From Micromonosporaceae bacterium KJ-029 (GTDB taxonomy: Bacteria > Actinomycetota > Actinomycetes > Mycobacteriales > Micromonosporaceae): a DNA stretch of 64,000 nt. A program made the translations under genes and the position numbers. Below the pieces are notes generated by a model that was given only the letters and a program-made list of their open reading frames with translations, was not told where the DNA came from and made no database searches. The DNA lies in NCBI GenBank assembly GCA_005402585.1, contig BIFP01000022.1, forward strand, positions 1 through 64,000, read 5' to 3'. Numbering within the stretch: position 1 is the first letter of the stretch; the number at the start of each line of letters is the position of its first letter. Positions 1 to 9,792 of the stretch are shown here, piece by piece.

Positions 1-93
1 ATGTCGATGGCATCAAGAGTGACCGTCACCAGCCGCCACGTCATCCTCGACCACGACCCCGCACCTCGGCGGTCCGAGGCGAAGCCTCTTTAG
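1..93 (+). CDS. possible C-terminal end of an upstream gene (partial)
   Basis: Frame 1 is open from the window edge to a TAG at 91-93 (30 codons, beginning Met-Ser-Met-Ala-Ser-Arg). A small stem CCTCGG/CCGAGG lies at 64-79. It may be the end of a gene that starts outside the window, or chance. No family is recognisable. The remaining bases to 294 show no convincing gene. Confidence 0.2.
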   Translation: MSMASRVTVTSRHVILDHDPAPRRSEAKPL

Positions 94-289
94 ACGAGCT
101 GTTCTGATTGTCACCGCAGCCGGCGGCCCTCGACCGACGGTAGGACGACACGTCGTTGCGGACGCTGACGGACCTCCGGCGCAGGAGATACAGAACTGGC
201 GCCTACCGAGCACCACGCTAAGTGATCAGATGAGTCGCCGGAGCCGTCCACTCGTAGTGGATATGAGTGCTTCCGCTCGCAGCAAGAGG

Positions 290-319
290 TTGCGCTGTAC
301 CTACTGGTATGTACAGAAT
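290..319 (+). promoter_or_regulatory. promoter with embedded TetR-type operator
   Basis: An inverted repeat CTGTAC-N10-GTACAG spans 295-316, and the inner bases continue the symmetry (TAC/GTA). It lies between a weak -35 TTGCGC (290-295) and a -10 CAGAAT (314-319) with an 18-nt spacer. The ATG of the TetR gene at 326 follows the -10 by only 6 nt, so the transcript may be leaderless. An operator between -35 and -10 fits autorepression by the adjacent regulator; this is inferred from position and symmetry. Confidence 0.6.
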
Positions 320-325
320 GACGGC

Positions 326-1929
<1,604 letters not shown>

Positions 1930-2187
1930 CGGCCGCGGCCCGCCCACCCTCCGGCGCCGAAGGCGGAGAACGGGTTGCCGGAACCAGACCGGCGCCGCCG
2001 TACCCGTAGGCGATCGTCCGATGCTTCGCCTGAACGATCGGGGCGGCATCCCGCTCCTGGGCTACCTCGACCTCAAGCCCAAGGAAGTCCGCGGCTTCGT
2101 GCTGGCGGCGCAGCTGCGACTGGCAAACGCCAACGACCACAGTGGAGCACGGGCCGGCGGCAGGCTGGCTCCAACGGACGCCCACGG

Positions 2188-2223
2188 CAGATGCTCGGCT
2201 GGGGCAACCCAGCCGAGCATCTG
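2188..2223. terminator. 36-bp perfect inverted repeat between convergent genes
   Basis: The arms CAGATGCTCGGCTGGG (2188-2203) and its exact complement (2208-2223) flank a GCAA tetraloop. There is no T-tract. It lies between the 3-prime ends of gap (plus) and the mau-like operon (minus), so it is a probable bidirectional terminator. Bases 1930-2187 otherwise hold only a short coding-like stretch (2021-2146) with no recognised family. Confidence 0.75.
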
Positions 2224-2263
2224 CGCGATCTACTGACAATCACGTAACCATCAGTTGCGACGG

Positions 2264-2836
2264 TTACGCCACGAGCGTGACGGCCAAGAGAGCGGCCGGT
2301 AGCAGACCCGTCACTGCCGTTGCCGTCTGGACTGCTCGGCGTGGTCCTGGCCTGCCCAGCTCGGTGACGTTGCCCCGCACCACCAGTACGGCAACCGCCA
2401 AAGGTGCTGCGAAGGCCGCGCCGAAGACAAGTCCGCTCCACTGCGGGGCGATATTCAGTAATGCCGCCACCATCACCACCCACGTTGTCGCGGAGACGCG
2501 GAACGTGGTCCACATCAACCCTGTGTCGAGGCCCCAGATCATGGGCGCGATCCATCGCGGGAGATCTGCGCGGTATGCGAGTCTCTTTGATGTCTGACGG
2601 TGGAGCCCCGGCGCAAACGAGTCGGTCCTGATCGCGCGCACGTCGAAGACGACCGATGCGCCGGCTGCGATAATGAGGACAGCCATTGCAACCTGGTCAT
2701 CGATGTACGGCCCGAACAGGGTGCCGACCTGGTAGAGCAGAGCGATGACAAACCCTGCCATTGCTATGTGGGAGACGGAGAGGACAAGCAGGAACTGCAG
2801 CCAATCTCGGCCCGCCCGGAACGACTCCCCTTGCAC
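2264..2836 (-). CDS. polytopic membrane protein, last gene of mau-like operon; upstream part interrupted by TGA
   Basis: 190 aa from a GTG at 2836, with five to six hydrophobic segments (for example LLVLSVSHIAMAGFVIALLY and VAMAVLIIAAGASVVFDV). The GTG has no good ribosome site. In the same frame an ATG at 2935 overlaps the preceding gene by 7 nt and would add a plausible first helix (MVTAWVVALAAMAGFAQLF), but a TGA at 2872-2870 stops it after 21 codons. The gene may carry a TGG-to-TGA nonsense change, or it may be a coupling mini-ORF followed by the main ORF. Function is unknown; it is linked to the MauA/MauD/MauE-like genes by overlap. Confidence 0.6.
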   Translation of the reverse strand: MQGESFRAGRDWLQFLLVLSVSHIAMAGFVIALLYQVGTLFGPYIDDQVAMAVLIIAAGASVVFDVRAIRTDSFAPGLHRQTSKRLAYRADLPRWIAPMIWGLDTGLMWTTFRVSATTWVVMVAALLNIAPQWSGLVFGAAFAAPLAVAVLVVRGNVTELGRPGPRRAVQTATAVTGLLPAALLAVTLVA

Positions 2837-2928
2837 GAAGGGGCGGATTACTCCGATGAAGGATTGGCCTCAAGGGCTGAATAGTTGGGCGAAGCCGGCC
2901 ATGGCGGCCAGCGCTACCACCCAGGCAG

Positions 2929-3285
2929 TTACCATACGTACCAGATGGAACAAGCGAACGTGCCGTTCCAGCAACTCGTGCCCGTGGTGCATTCACCGCA
3001 GCCGTACGTCCGTGAGCCGCTCGTGCACGTCCAGTAGGTGCGGCGGTAGCCCGACGGGCAGGTGTACCGGTCCTTGCTGACGGCGTAGTTGCACTGCTTG
3101 CACAGGGCGAGGTCGCAGCATGGCGAGCCTTGGCAGTCGGCCACGGCAGGCGATGACTTCAGCACGGTGGAAAGGCCTGCGATTATTGCAGACGCGGCAC
3201 CCAGTGCGGCGAATCGTCGCCGACTGGTCCGTTCTGCGACGCTGGCCGTATTCGCGGGGATCACGCACTCCAATGTGTCACTCAC
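2929..3285 (-). CDS. Tat-exported cysteine-rich protein, MauA (methylamine dehydrogenase light chain)-like
   Basis: 118 aa. A twin-arginine signal (S21-R22-R23-R24-F25 plus a hydrophobic stretch) ends at a probable A-V-A cleavage site before D50. The mature region of 69 aa holds 11 cysteines (51, 56, 57, 62, 65, 76, 87, 96, 99, 105, 112). The spacing around CPSGYRRTYWTC resembles the CPPG...W...C part of MauA, the TTQ-bearing light chain, but the protein is much shorter than MauA (about 130 aa mature). Its start overlaps the MauD-like stop by 4 nt. It is probably a disulfide-rich exported protein whose folding needs the neighbouring MauD/MauE-like proteins. Enzymatic activity is not established, and no heavy chain or MauG is nearby. 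Confidence 0.7.
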   Translation of the reverse strand: MSDTLECVIPANTASVAERTSRRRFAALGAASAIIAGLSTVLKSSPAVADCQGSPCCDLALCKQCNYAVSKDRYTCPSGYRRTYWTCTSGSRTYGCGECTTGTSCWNGTFACSIWYVW

Positions 3286-3845
3286 AGCCGGATCGTTCCT
3301 TCCTTGGCGACGGGCATAGGGGTGATTGTCTTGCGGGGAGTTAGCAACGGCTGAAGTTGCCGGAAGGACGGCAGTGTCTGGGCCAGGAATGCCTCACCGG
3401 AACGGTAGAGTACGACCGAGGGCACCGTATCGATCCCTATGGCCTGCGCAATGCTCTCGTCGGTGTCGACGGTTGCCCTGCTGATCGGCACTTTCATGCC
3501 GTCGAGCCAGAGGCGACCCTCTTCTTCCGAACGAGCCTGTTGCAGAACGATCCAGACGTATTGCCAGTCCTGCCGGCGTAGCCCCTCCGCGATGGAACGG
3601 CAGGTGGTGCAGGAGACGGAAAGGAACAGCACCGCCAGGTGCGGTTCCTCATCCAATTCCGGAGGAAGCCCGACCAACGACGGCCTGATCGAGCCGTCGT
3701 CCGCGAAGGGAATCGGCGAGGGATTGTCCTCGAGTTTGAGTGTCGCTCGAATCAGTTCCAGCGTCTGGTACTGGTCGACCAGCGCCAGGACGCAGATGAC
3801 CATGATGATGCTCAGGATCGCGACGACGACCCAGAGGAAGCCCAT
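3282..3845 (-). CDS. MauD-like membrane-anchored thioredoxin-fold protein
   Basis: 187 aa. One N-terminal membrane anchor (residues about 3-24) precedes a thioredoxin-like domain with a C79-T-T-C82 active site and a TVP cis-proline segment (DTVPSVVLY). ATG 3845 is chosen because translation upstream of it is unlike the family. It overlaps the end of the MauE-like gene by 34 nt and the MauA-like gene by 4 nt. In mau clusters MauD and MauE are needed for disulfide formation in the light chain. The same job on the Cys-rich Tat protein is inferred from order and domains. Confidence 0.75.
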   Translation of the reverse strand: MGFLWVVVAILSIIMVICVLALVDQYQTLELIRATLKLEDNPSPIPFADDGSIRPSLVGLPPELDEEPHLAVLFLSVSCTTCRSIAEGLRRQDWQYVWIVLQQARSEEEGRLWLDGMKVPISRATVDTDESIAQAIGIDTVPSVVLYRSGEAFLAQTLPSFRQLQPLLTPRKTITPMPVAKEGTIRL

Positions 3846-4363
3846 TGACTCTCCAGCACCTTGAGATAGCTCCAACTCCTGAAACCCAAGGGCAGAAGTT
3901 GGAAGACGACGATGATCACCGACAGCCCGACCGCTGAAACGGAGACCCAGAGCGGGCCCACGAATCGATCGGAGGTTCCGGAGTGTGCCACCCAGCCCAC
4001 CGCCGACCACACTGGAAGCAAGGCATACTGCCGCCAGCCAAGATCGCTCTGCGACTTACGGCCGAGACAGGAACAACGGACAGAATCGCCATGAATCTGC
4101 GCGATCAGCGCTGCAACAGCGAAGGACAATCCGAGAGCGACAACGATGACCGCCGTCAGCCATAGCCTCGGCGCGGCCAGCAGTAATATCGCCGCTGCGA
4201 ATTCGACAACGCAGACGGCAGCCGCCAGAAAATGTGGAGCCGGCATCCGCAGCGCCCGGATCGTTTGCCGGATTGCGCTTGGCGCCACGAGCTTCTGGCC
4301 CGCCGAATAGAGCAGCACCGACGCCGCGACCAGACGCACCGCCGCGTCAACGGCGACCAGCAT
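3812..4363 (-). CDS. MauE/DoxX-like redox-associated membrane protein
   Basis: 183 aa with four main hydrophobic helices, beginning MLVAVDAAVRLVAASVLLYS and including AAVCVVEFAAAILLLAA. A loop motif CSCLG (in DSVRCSCLGRKSQ) provides a redox-capable Cys pair, typical of MauE-like partners of thioredoxins. ATG 4363 lies 1 nt after the stop of the preceding gene (4365). It probably relays electrons between the MauD-like protein and the quinone or another membrane carrier. Family assignment is by architecture and neighbours. Confidence 0.75.
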   Translation of the reverse strand: MLVAVDAAVRLVAASVLLYSAGQKLVAPSAIRQTIRALRMPAPHFLAAAVCVVEFAAAILLLAAPRLWLTAVIVVALGLSFAVAALIAQIHGDSVRCSCLGRKSQSDLGWRQYALLPVWSAVGWVAHSGTSDRFVGPLWVSVSAVGLSVIIVVFQLLPLGFRSWSYLKVLESQWASSGSSSRS

Positions 4364-4364
4364 C

Positions 4365-4877
4365 TCAGGCGGCACGAACAGCCAGCACTTGCGCGTCCGG
4401 CAATTCGGTGTCCAGGACGCAGACGCGGACCCGCTTCGAAGTGCGCATCGGCAGCAGAGGAGACTCCGCAAGGCGTTCGCCCGCCAGCTCGTAGCTTCCG
4501 TCATTGCGCTGCTTGGGCACCCCGGTCAACCAATGCACGACGGGCACGGCGGCGAGCGCCAGCCCGTCCCAGTTGTCGGTGACCGTGACAAGGTCACCCG
4601 GCCGGGGTGTGACACCTTCCGGGAAGCCGGCGAATGGCACTTGTGCCGGAACGGTGACCTTCGTTCGATTGGCCCGTTTCGGCGCGGCAATTACCCCTAC
4701 CCCGCCGCTAGCCGTCGAGACCCGGCCAAGATCGCCACGGGATGTGGCCTGATTCGGGTCCACCTGCGGCGCCGCCGAGGCGACCTGCTCCGAAACGGCA
4801 ACCAACGTGACGGCGGAACCGACGACGGTCCCAACTCTGAGTACCTGACGCCGCGAGATCCCTCGCTTTTCACTCAT
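4365..4877 (-). CDS. Tat-signal protein of unknown function, first clear gene of mau-like operon
   Basis: 170 aa. The N-terminus ISRRQVLRVG with a hydrophobic core and ASA-type cleavage site (about residue 35) is a twin-arginine signal. The rest (PVVHWLTGVPKQ and so on) is not recognised and has a single cysteine, so it is not itself disulfide-rich. The start has a good GGGGAG ribosome site. Co-export through Tat together with the Cys-rich protein suggests that both act outside the membrane, perhaps as a complex. Confidence 0.75.
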   Translation of the reverse strand: MSEKRGISRRQVLRVGTVVGSAVTLVAVSEQVASAAPQVDPNQATSRGDLGRVSTASGGVGVIAAPKRANRTKVTVPAQVPFAGFPEGVTPRPGDLVTVTDNWDGLALAAVPVVHWLTGVPKQRNDGSYELAGERLAESPLLPMRTSKRVRVCVLDTELPDAQVLAVRAA

Positions 4878-4879
4878 AC

Positions 4880-5155
4880 TTACTCCCCGTGATCTGTTAG
4901 ATGCTTACGCATGTCGATGCTGCCGGAGCGGCCCACCATTGACAAGACCCGCTGGCCAAGAAAATCATGAAAGAGTGTCCAGGCACTCCAGCCGGAGATG
5001 TTGATCTGAGCCGGGGCGAGGTTCACCCGGGTCCGGAGCGGGTGCAGACACCGTCGAGCATGGACGGACACTTCCGCGTCGCCCTCCTCCACGGCCTGGA
5101 ACACGGGCAGGTTTACACCACCGGCGACCAGACCGCCGTTGACCCGCAACAGCAA
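4880..5155 (-). CDS. doubtful 91-aa reading frame just upstream of the mau-like operon
   Basis: The frame runs from a TTG at 5155 to a TAA at 4882-4880, ending 2 nt before the next ATG. The third-position GC bias in its first two thirds is coding-like, and the spacing matches the coupled style of the operon. No family is recognised and no convincing start or ribosome site is seen. The same stretch must also hold the promoter for the operon if this is not a gene. Confidence 0.25.
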   Translation of the reverse strand: MLLRVNGGLVAGGVNLPVFQAVEEGDAEVSVHARRCLHPLRTRVNLAPAQINISGWSAWTLFHDFLGQRVLSMVGRSGSIDMRKHLTDHGE

Positions 5156-5356
5156 ACCGAGGCATCGGCGCCGCCCTGCTCACCGACGGGCCGGTCATCG
5201 GGCGCATGTGGCGAGGCGCCCCGCACGCCAACGGCCGAACCCCGGTCCCACCCACCAGACCACGTCGACGGTCTGTGTGAAGGCCCCGGCCGTATCCGAT
5301 ACGTGCGGCCGGCGACGTGGCCACCACCCCGGCCTCCGACCCCGGGGTGGTTCACA

Positions 5357-5410
5357 TTGCGGTCGTATCGCAATGGCGGCTACGCTCGGATGCAATGCAG
5401 TTGCATTGCA
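5357..5410 (+). promoter_or_regulatory. promoter plus perfect 20-bp palindromic operator
   Basis: TGCAATGCAGTTGCATTGCA (5391-5410) has 9-bp arms around GT. It sits over the expected +1 of a promoter with -35 TTGCGG (5357-5362), an 18-nt spacer and -10 TACGCT (5381-5386). Size and symmetry are typical of TetR operators. The TetR gene at 7918 in the same operon is the obvious candidate to bind it. From 5156 back to this site no gene is seen. Confidence 0.7.
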
Positions 5411-5425
5411 AAGGGATGGTGGCAG

Positions 5426-7858
5426 ATGCGCGTGGTCCCGTTGTCCGAGGCGACCGCCGACATGGTTGACCTGGTGGGCGGAAAGGCCGCCGGCCTCGGC
5501 GAGTTGATCGCGCGGGGCGAACGGGTCCCGCCCGGGTTCTGTGTGACCACCGAGGCGTACCGGCAGGGCACGGTCCCGGAGAGGGAGGTCGTCGAGGCGT
5601 ACCAACGGTTGGGCTGCGGCCCGGTGGCGGTGCGCTCCAGCGCGACCGCCGAGGATCTTCCGGACGCTAGTTTCGCCGGGCAGCACCACACCGTCCTGAA
5701 CGTCACCGACGCCGCCGAGCTGATGGCCGCGATCGTCAAGTGCTGGGAGTCGCTGCACAGCGACCGCGCCGTGGCCTACCGCGAGGCGCGCGCGGTCGAG
5801 GACGCCAGCGTACTCATGGCCGTGGTGGTGCAGCGGATGATCGACCCCGCGGTGGCGGGGGTGCTGTTCACCGCCAACCCGCTGACCGGCTGTCGTACGG
5901 AGATGCTGGTCGACGCCGCCGCGGGTCTCGGCACCATGGTCGTCGACGGCGCCTCCGCCGTCAGCCACTACACACTGAACGAAGCAACAGACGGAGCGCC
6001 GGACGATGCCCCGGGCGACCTGACGCCGGCCCAGCGGGCAGAGCTGCGGGCCGTGGGGGAACGGTTGCAGGCGCAGTTCGGACAGCCGCAGGACGTGGAA
6101 TGGGCGATCGACCGCGAGGGCACCCTGTGGTTGCTCCAGTCCCGGCCGATCACCACCCTGTTCCCACTGCCCCCGGCGACCGCGAAACCACTGCCCCGGG
6201 TCTACCTGGAGTTCGGGCACGTGCAGGGCATGCTTCAGCCGGTCACCCCGATGGGCATGTCGACGCTCAGGTCGATGGTCGCGGCGATGCTCGCCTCGGT
6301 CGGGGTACGGGTGAACATCGTCGACATCGGCGGGCGCCTGTACGGCGACCTGACGGATCTGGCCCGGGACAGGTTCACCCGCAAGCGACTGGTTCAGCTC
6401 ATGGCGGTGGACTTCGGCCCACGGGCCCAGGCGGTGATGGAGTACGTCCTGGCCGACCCCCGGTTCGCCCCGCGCAAGGGCCGGGCACCACGCGAGGGCC
6501 GGGCCCCGCGTGCGGGCGCGGCGAACGGCGCGGCCCTGCGGACGGCCGTACGGGCTGTGGCCGGCATCACCCGGACGCTGGCCCGTCCCGACGCCGCGCG
6601 GCTGCGGGTGTTCCGCGCCATCGATCGGATGCGGCTGGAGTCGACCGCGCCGGAGGGGCTGCACACCGCGGCCGACCGGCTGCGGTTCGTCCAGGAGCAG
6701 GACCTGACCGACAGCCCGGACGAGATCATCTGGCCGATCGTGACCGGCATGCTGGTGGCCGCCCTGCCGGCCCGACTCCTCAAGGGCATCGCCCGCCCGG
6801 ACGAGATCCACACCGTCCTCGGCGGGATGCCCCACAACGTCACCATCGAGATGGACCTGGCCCTGTGGCGGCTCGCCCAGGGCGCCGGTGAGCACCGCCG
6901 CCTGCTGCTCGACACACCGGCGGAGGACCTCGCCGACCGGTACCGGCGTGGGGTACTGCCGGACATCGGGCTGGCGGCGTTTCTGGACACCTACGGCCAC
7001 CGGGGCGTGGCTGAGGTCGACCTCGGCGTGCCGCGCTGGGACGAGGATCCCAGCCCGGTCTTCGCCATGATCGCCAACTACCTGCGCGTCACCGACCCGC
7101 AACAGGCACCGGACCGGCGGTTCGCCCGCGCCGCCGAGGCGGCCGAAGCCACCCTGCGCGAACTCGCCGCGCGAACCCGGCGGCGCCGGCCGGTACGCGG
7201 CCGGATCGCCACGTTCCTCCTTCGCCGGGCGCGGTCGCTGGCCGGGCTGCGGGAGGCCGGCAAGTTCGCCGGCCTGTTCCGGCTGCGGGCGGTACGGCGG
7301 CAACTGCTGCTCGTCGGCGCCGACCTGCACCGAGCCGGACTGTTGGCGCGGCCCGACGACATCATGTTCCTGACCATCGACGAGGCCACCTCAGCCGTCC
7401 ACGCGGGAGCCGACCACCGGGACACCGTCACCGCCCGCAGGGCGGCACACCGGACCGAGTCGCGACGCCGGAGCGTGCCGGTCGCGCTGCTGTCCGACGG
7501 CACCGACGTGGAGGCCATCCTCCCGGCGGCCGCCCACACCGACCGTGTACTCAGCGGCGTGGGTGCCGCGGCGGGCCGGGTGACCGGCCCGGCCCGGGTC
7601 GTCCGCGACCCGGCCACCGCCCACATCGAACCCGGCGAGATCCTGATCGCCGCGACCACCGACCCCGGCTGGACGCCACTGTTCCTCACCATCGGCGCGC
7701 TGGTCACCGAGACCGGCGCGATCATGGCACACGGTCCGACCGTGGCCCGGGAGTACGGCATTCCCGCGGTCATCTGCGTTCCCGGCGCCACCCGGAAGAT
7801 CTCCACCGGTCAGGTCGTCACCGTGGACGGCGCGGCCGGAACCGTCACCATCGACTGA
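5426..7858 (+). CDS. PEP-synthase-like dikinase of the rifampin phosphotransferase type
   Basis: 810 aa. The N-terminal ATP-grasp (PPDK/PEP-binding) domain shows VGGKAAGLGEL and AVRSSATAEDLPDASFAGQ. The middle substrate domain has YGHRGVAEVDLGVPRWDEDP, recalling the Y-G-x-R...E-D motif of rifampin phosphotransferases. The C-terminal swivelling phosphohistidine domain has AHGPTVAREYGIPAV with His769 as the transfer residue. Members move the beta-phosphate of ATP to a drug or to pyruvate. ATG 5426 follows GGTGG and gives the conserved N-terminus. The operon with a TetR gene 59 nt downstream and an operator at the promoter supports a ligand-induced, resistance-type role. The substrate is not proven. 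Confidence 0.8.
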   Translation: MRVVPLSEATADMVDLVGGKAAGLGELIARGERVPPGFCVTTEAYRQGTVPEREVVEAYQRLGCGPVAVRSSATAEDLPDASFAGQHHTVLNVTDAAELMAAIVKCWESLHSDRAVAYREARAVEDASVLMAVVVQRMIDPAVAGVLFTANPLTGCRTEMLVDAAAGLGTMVVDGASAVSHYTLNEATDGAPDDAPGDLTPAQRAELRAVGERLQAQFGQPQDVEWAIDREGTLWLLQSRPITTLFPLPPATAKPLPRVYLEFGHVQGMLQPVTPMGMSTLRSMVAAMLASVGVRVNIVDIGGRLYGDLTDLARDRFTRKRLVQLMAVDFGPRAQAVMEYVLADPRFAPRKGRAPREGRAPRAGAANGAALRTAVRAVAGITRTLARPDAARLRVFRAIDRMRLESTAPEGLHTAADRLRFVQEQDLTDSPDEIIWPIVTGMLVAALPARLLKGIARPDEIHTVLGGMPHNVTIEMDLALWRLAQGAGEHRRLLLDTPAEDLADRYRRGVLPDIGLAAFLDTYGHRGVAEVDLGVPRWDEDPSPVFAMIANYLRVTDPQQAPDRRFARAAEAAEATLRELAARTRRRRPVRGRIATFLLRRARSLAGLREAGKFAGLFRLRAVRRQLLLVGADLHRAGLLARPDDIMFLTIDEATSAVHAGADHRDTVTARRAAHRTESRRRSVPVALLSDGTDVEAILPAAAHTDRVLSGVGAAAGRVTGPARVVRDPATAHIEPGEILIAATTDPGWTPLFLTIGALVTETGAIMAHGPTVAREYGIPAVICVPGATRKISTGQVVTVDGAAGTVTID

Positions 7859-7917
7859 CGGCGACCACGCCGCCGCCGTCACGTACCGGTGCGACCGCCT
7901 GTGAAAACATCCACGTC

Positions 7918-8490
7918 ATGCCCAAGAAGGTGGACCGCCAGCAGCGACGAACGCTCATCGCCGACGCGTTGATGCGGGTCGCCGCGGATCAGGGCCTGGA
8001 GGCTGTCAGCCTGCGTCACGTGGCGGTCGAGGCCGGCGTCTCGGCGGGGATGGTGCAGCACTACTTCCGCACCAAGGACGAGATGATGTCGTTCGCGCTG
8101 GCCGTGGTCCACGACCGAGGCCAGGTCCGGGTGACCGAGGCGGTGGCGCGGCTCGGTGACGATCCGCCTCCGCGGCTGCTGCTGCGGACGACGCTCGCGG
8201 CGCTGTTGCCGCTCGACGAACAGTCCCGCGACGACGGGCGGGTGGCACTGGCGTTCCTCGCCTACACAGCGGTACGCCCGACGGTCGCCTCGCCGCTGCG
8301 CGAGGAGACCGCGCAACTGGTCGACTTCATCGCCGGCCTGCTCCCGGCCCCGAACGCCGCCGAGGCCGCGGCCGGCCTGCTGGCCCTGATGGAGGGCCTG
8401 GGTGTCTACCTGCTGGTCGGGCACTACACCGCCGAGCAGGCCCTGGCCGCGTTGGACACCCACCTCGACCTGGTCTTCACGTCCGGTTGA
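7918..8490 (+). CDS. TetR family regulator (BetI-like)
   Basis: 190 aa. The helix-turn-helix is in the first 60 residues (SLRHVAVEAGVSAGMVQHYF, then RTKDEMM), followed by an all-helical sensor domain. It lies 59 nt downstream of the dikinase gene on the same strand and is the probable repressor acting at the 5391-5410 palindrome. The end region 8491-8704 shows no further gene. Confidence 0.85.
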   Translation: MPKKVDRQQRRTLIADALMRVAADQGLEAVSLRHVAVEAGVSAGMVQHYFRTKDEMMSFALAVVHDRGQVRVTEAVARLGDDPPPRLLLRTTLAALLPLDEQSRDDGRVALAFLAYTAVRPTVASPLREETAQLVDFIAGLLPAPNAAEAAAGLLALMEGLGVYLLVGHYTAEQALAALDTHLDLVFTSG

Positions 8491-8704
8491 TCCCGTCGCC
8501 GGAGCGGTGACCATTCGGCGGGGGTTGGCGGTGCGGGCCGGCGAACCGCCGGATCGGACGACGGGCCGGAACAGATCCTGACGAGCCGCCGGCGTCACCC
8601 AGCGTCGTTCCCGCTCACCCGGGCAGGGTACGCGCCGAGCATCCGCCCAGGTCAACAAGGTTCGATCGACGACCCGCCGGTGAGGTCGCCCTAACCCGGC
8701 CAGC

Positions 8705-8723
8705 TAAGGTAAGGCGAACCTAA
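8705..8723 (+). promoter_or_regulatory. IdeR/DtxR iron box
   Basis: TAAGGTAAGGCGAACCTAA matches the 19-bp consensus TTAGGTTAGGCTAACCTAA at 16 positions. It lies 22 nt before the GTG of the first permease gene. Iron-loaded IdeR/DmdR should repress the whole importer operon; this follows from established behaviour of the family. Confidence 0.8.
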
Positions 8724-8745
8724 CCTCGTATTTCACGGGAGACTC

Positions 8746-9792
8746 GTGACCACCCTCGTCAGCCGGCCGGCCGCCGCCGGCCACCGCACCGGCGCCCGGG
8801 GTGGTCGCCGCTTCGCGATCACCCTCGCCGCCGGGCTGGTACTGCTGCTCACCGTGCTGGCCAGCTTCGCCCTCGGCAGCCGGCCACTCGCCGTGGACCA
8901 GGTGTGGCACGCCCTGGTCGCCCCGGATGGCGGCGAGGCGAGCACCATCGTCCGCGAGCTGCGGATGCCCCGTACCGCCCTCGGGCTCGCCGTCGGCCTG
9001 GCGCTCGCGGTGGCCGGGGTGCTGTTCCAGGCCCTCACCCGCAACCCGCTCGCCGAACCGCGGATCCTCGGCATCAGCGCCGGGGCCTCGTGCGGCGTGG
9101 TGCTGGCCATCTCGGTGTTCGGCGTCGGCTCGCTGGCCGGGTACGTGTGGTTCGGCATCGGCGGCGCGCTCCTCGCCGGGCTGCTGGTCCTCACCATCGC
9201 CTCCCGAGCCCGGGAGGGCGCCAGCCCGGTCACCCTCGCGCTGGTCGGCGCCGCCCTCGACGCCAGCCTCGCCTCCGTGGTGTACGCGCTGCTCAGCATC
9301 AACACCCGCACCTTCGAGGAGTACCGCTTCTGGGTGGTCGGCGGGCTCACCGGCCGGGACCTGTCCGTCGCCGCGCAGGTGCTGCCGTTCGTGCTGGCCG
9401 GGCTGGCACTGGCCGCCCTGGTCGCCCGCGGCCTGGACGCGCTCGCCCTCGGCGACGACGTGGCCCGCGGCCTCGGCCACCGGATCGGCCTGGTCCGCCT
9501 CGGCGGTGGCGCCGCCGCCGTACTGCTGACCGGCGCCGCGGTCGCCGCCGCCGGGCCGATCGCGTTCGTCGGGCTGGCCGTGCCGCACCTGGCCCGGGCG
9601 CTGGTGGGCGCCGATCACCGCTGGACCCTGGCGGTCTCCGCGCTGCTCGGACCGGCGCTGCTGCTCGGCGCCGACGTCGTCGGCCGGCTGGTCGCCCCAC
9701 CCGGCGAGATACCCGCCGGGATCGTCACCGCGTTGATCGGCGCGCCGCTGCTCGCCGTCCTGGTCCGCCGGGCCCGGTTGGTGACCGCGTGA
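8746..9792 (+). CDS. iron-siderophore ABC transporter permease (FecCD type)
   Basis: 348 aa, about nine hydrophobic segments, with the FecCD signature region RNPLAEPRILGISAGA. It forms half of the membrane channel for a ferric siderophore. The GTG start follows GGGAG. It overlaps the next permease by 4 nt (GTGA, 9789-9792). Iron-responsive expression is expected from the IdeR box directly upstream. Confidence 0.9.
   Translation: MTTLVSRPAAAGHRTGARGGRRFAITLAAGLVLLLTVLASFALGSRPLAVDQVWHALVAPDGGEASTIVRELRMPRTALGLAVGLALAVAGVLFQALTRNPLAEPRILGISAGASCGVVLAISVFGVGSLAGYVWFGIGGALLAGLLVLTIASRAREGASPVTLALVGAALDASLASVVYALLSINTRTFEEYRFWVVGGLTGRDLSVAAQVLPFVLAGLALAALVARGLDALALGDDVARGLGHRIGLVRLGGGAAAVLLTGAAVAAAGPIAFVGLAVPHLARALVGADHRWTLAVSALLGPALLLGADVVGRLVAPPGEIPAGIVTALIGAPLLAVLVRRARLVTA

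Noticed and set aside
2021..2236. Possible 71-aa gene between gap and the terminator
   Set aside because: Only the first 40 codons look coding; the rest enters the terminator hairpin; no family or ribosome site seen.
5195..7330. 711-codon frame antisense to the dikinase
   Set aside because: Shadow of a real gene whose motifs are clear on the plus strand.
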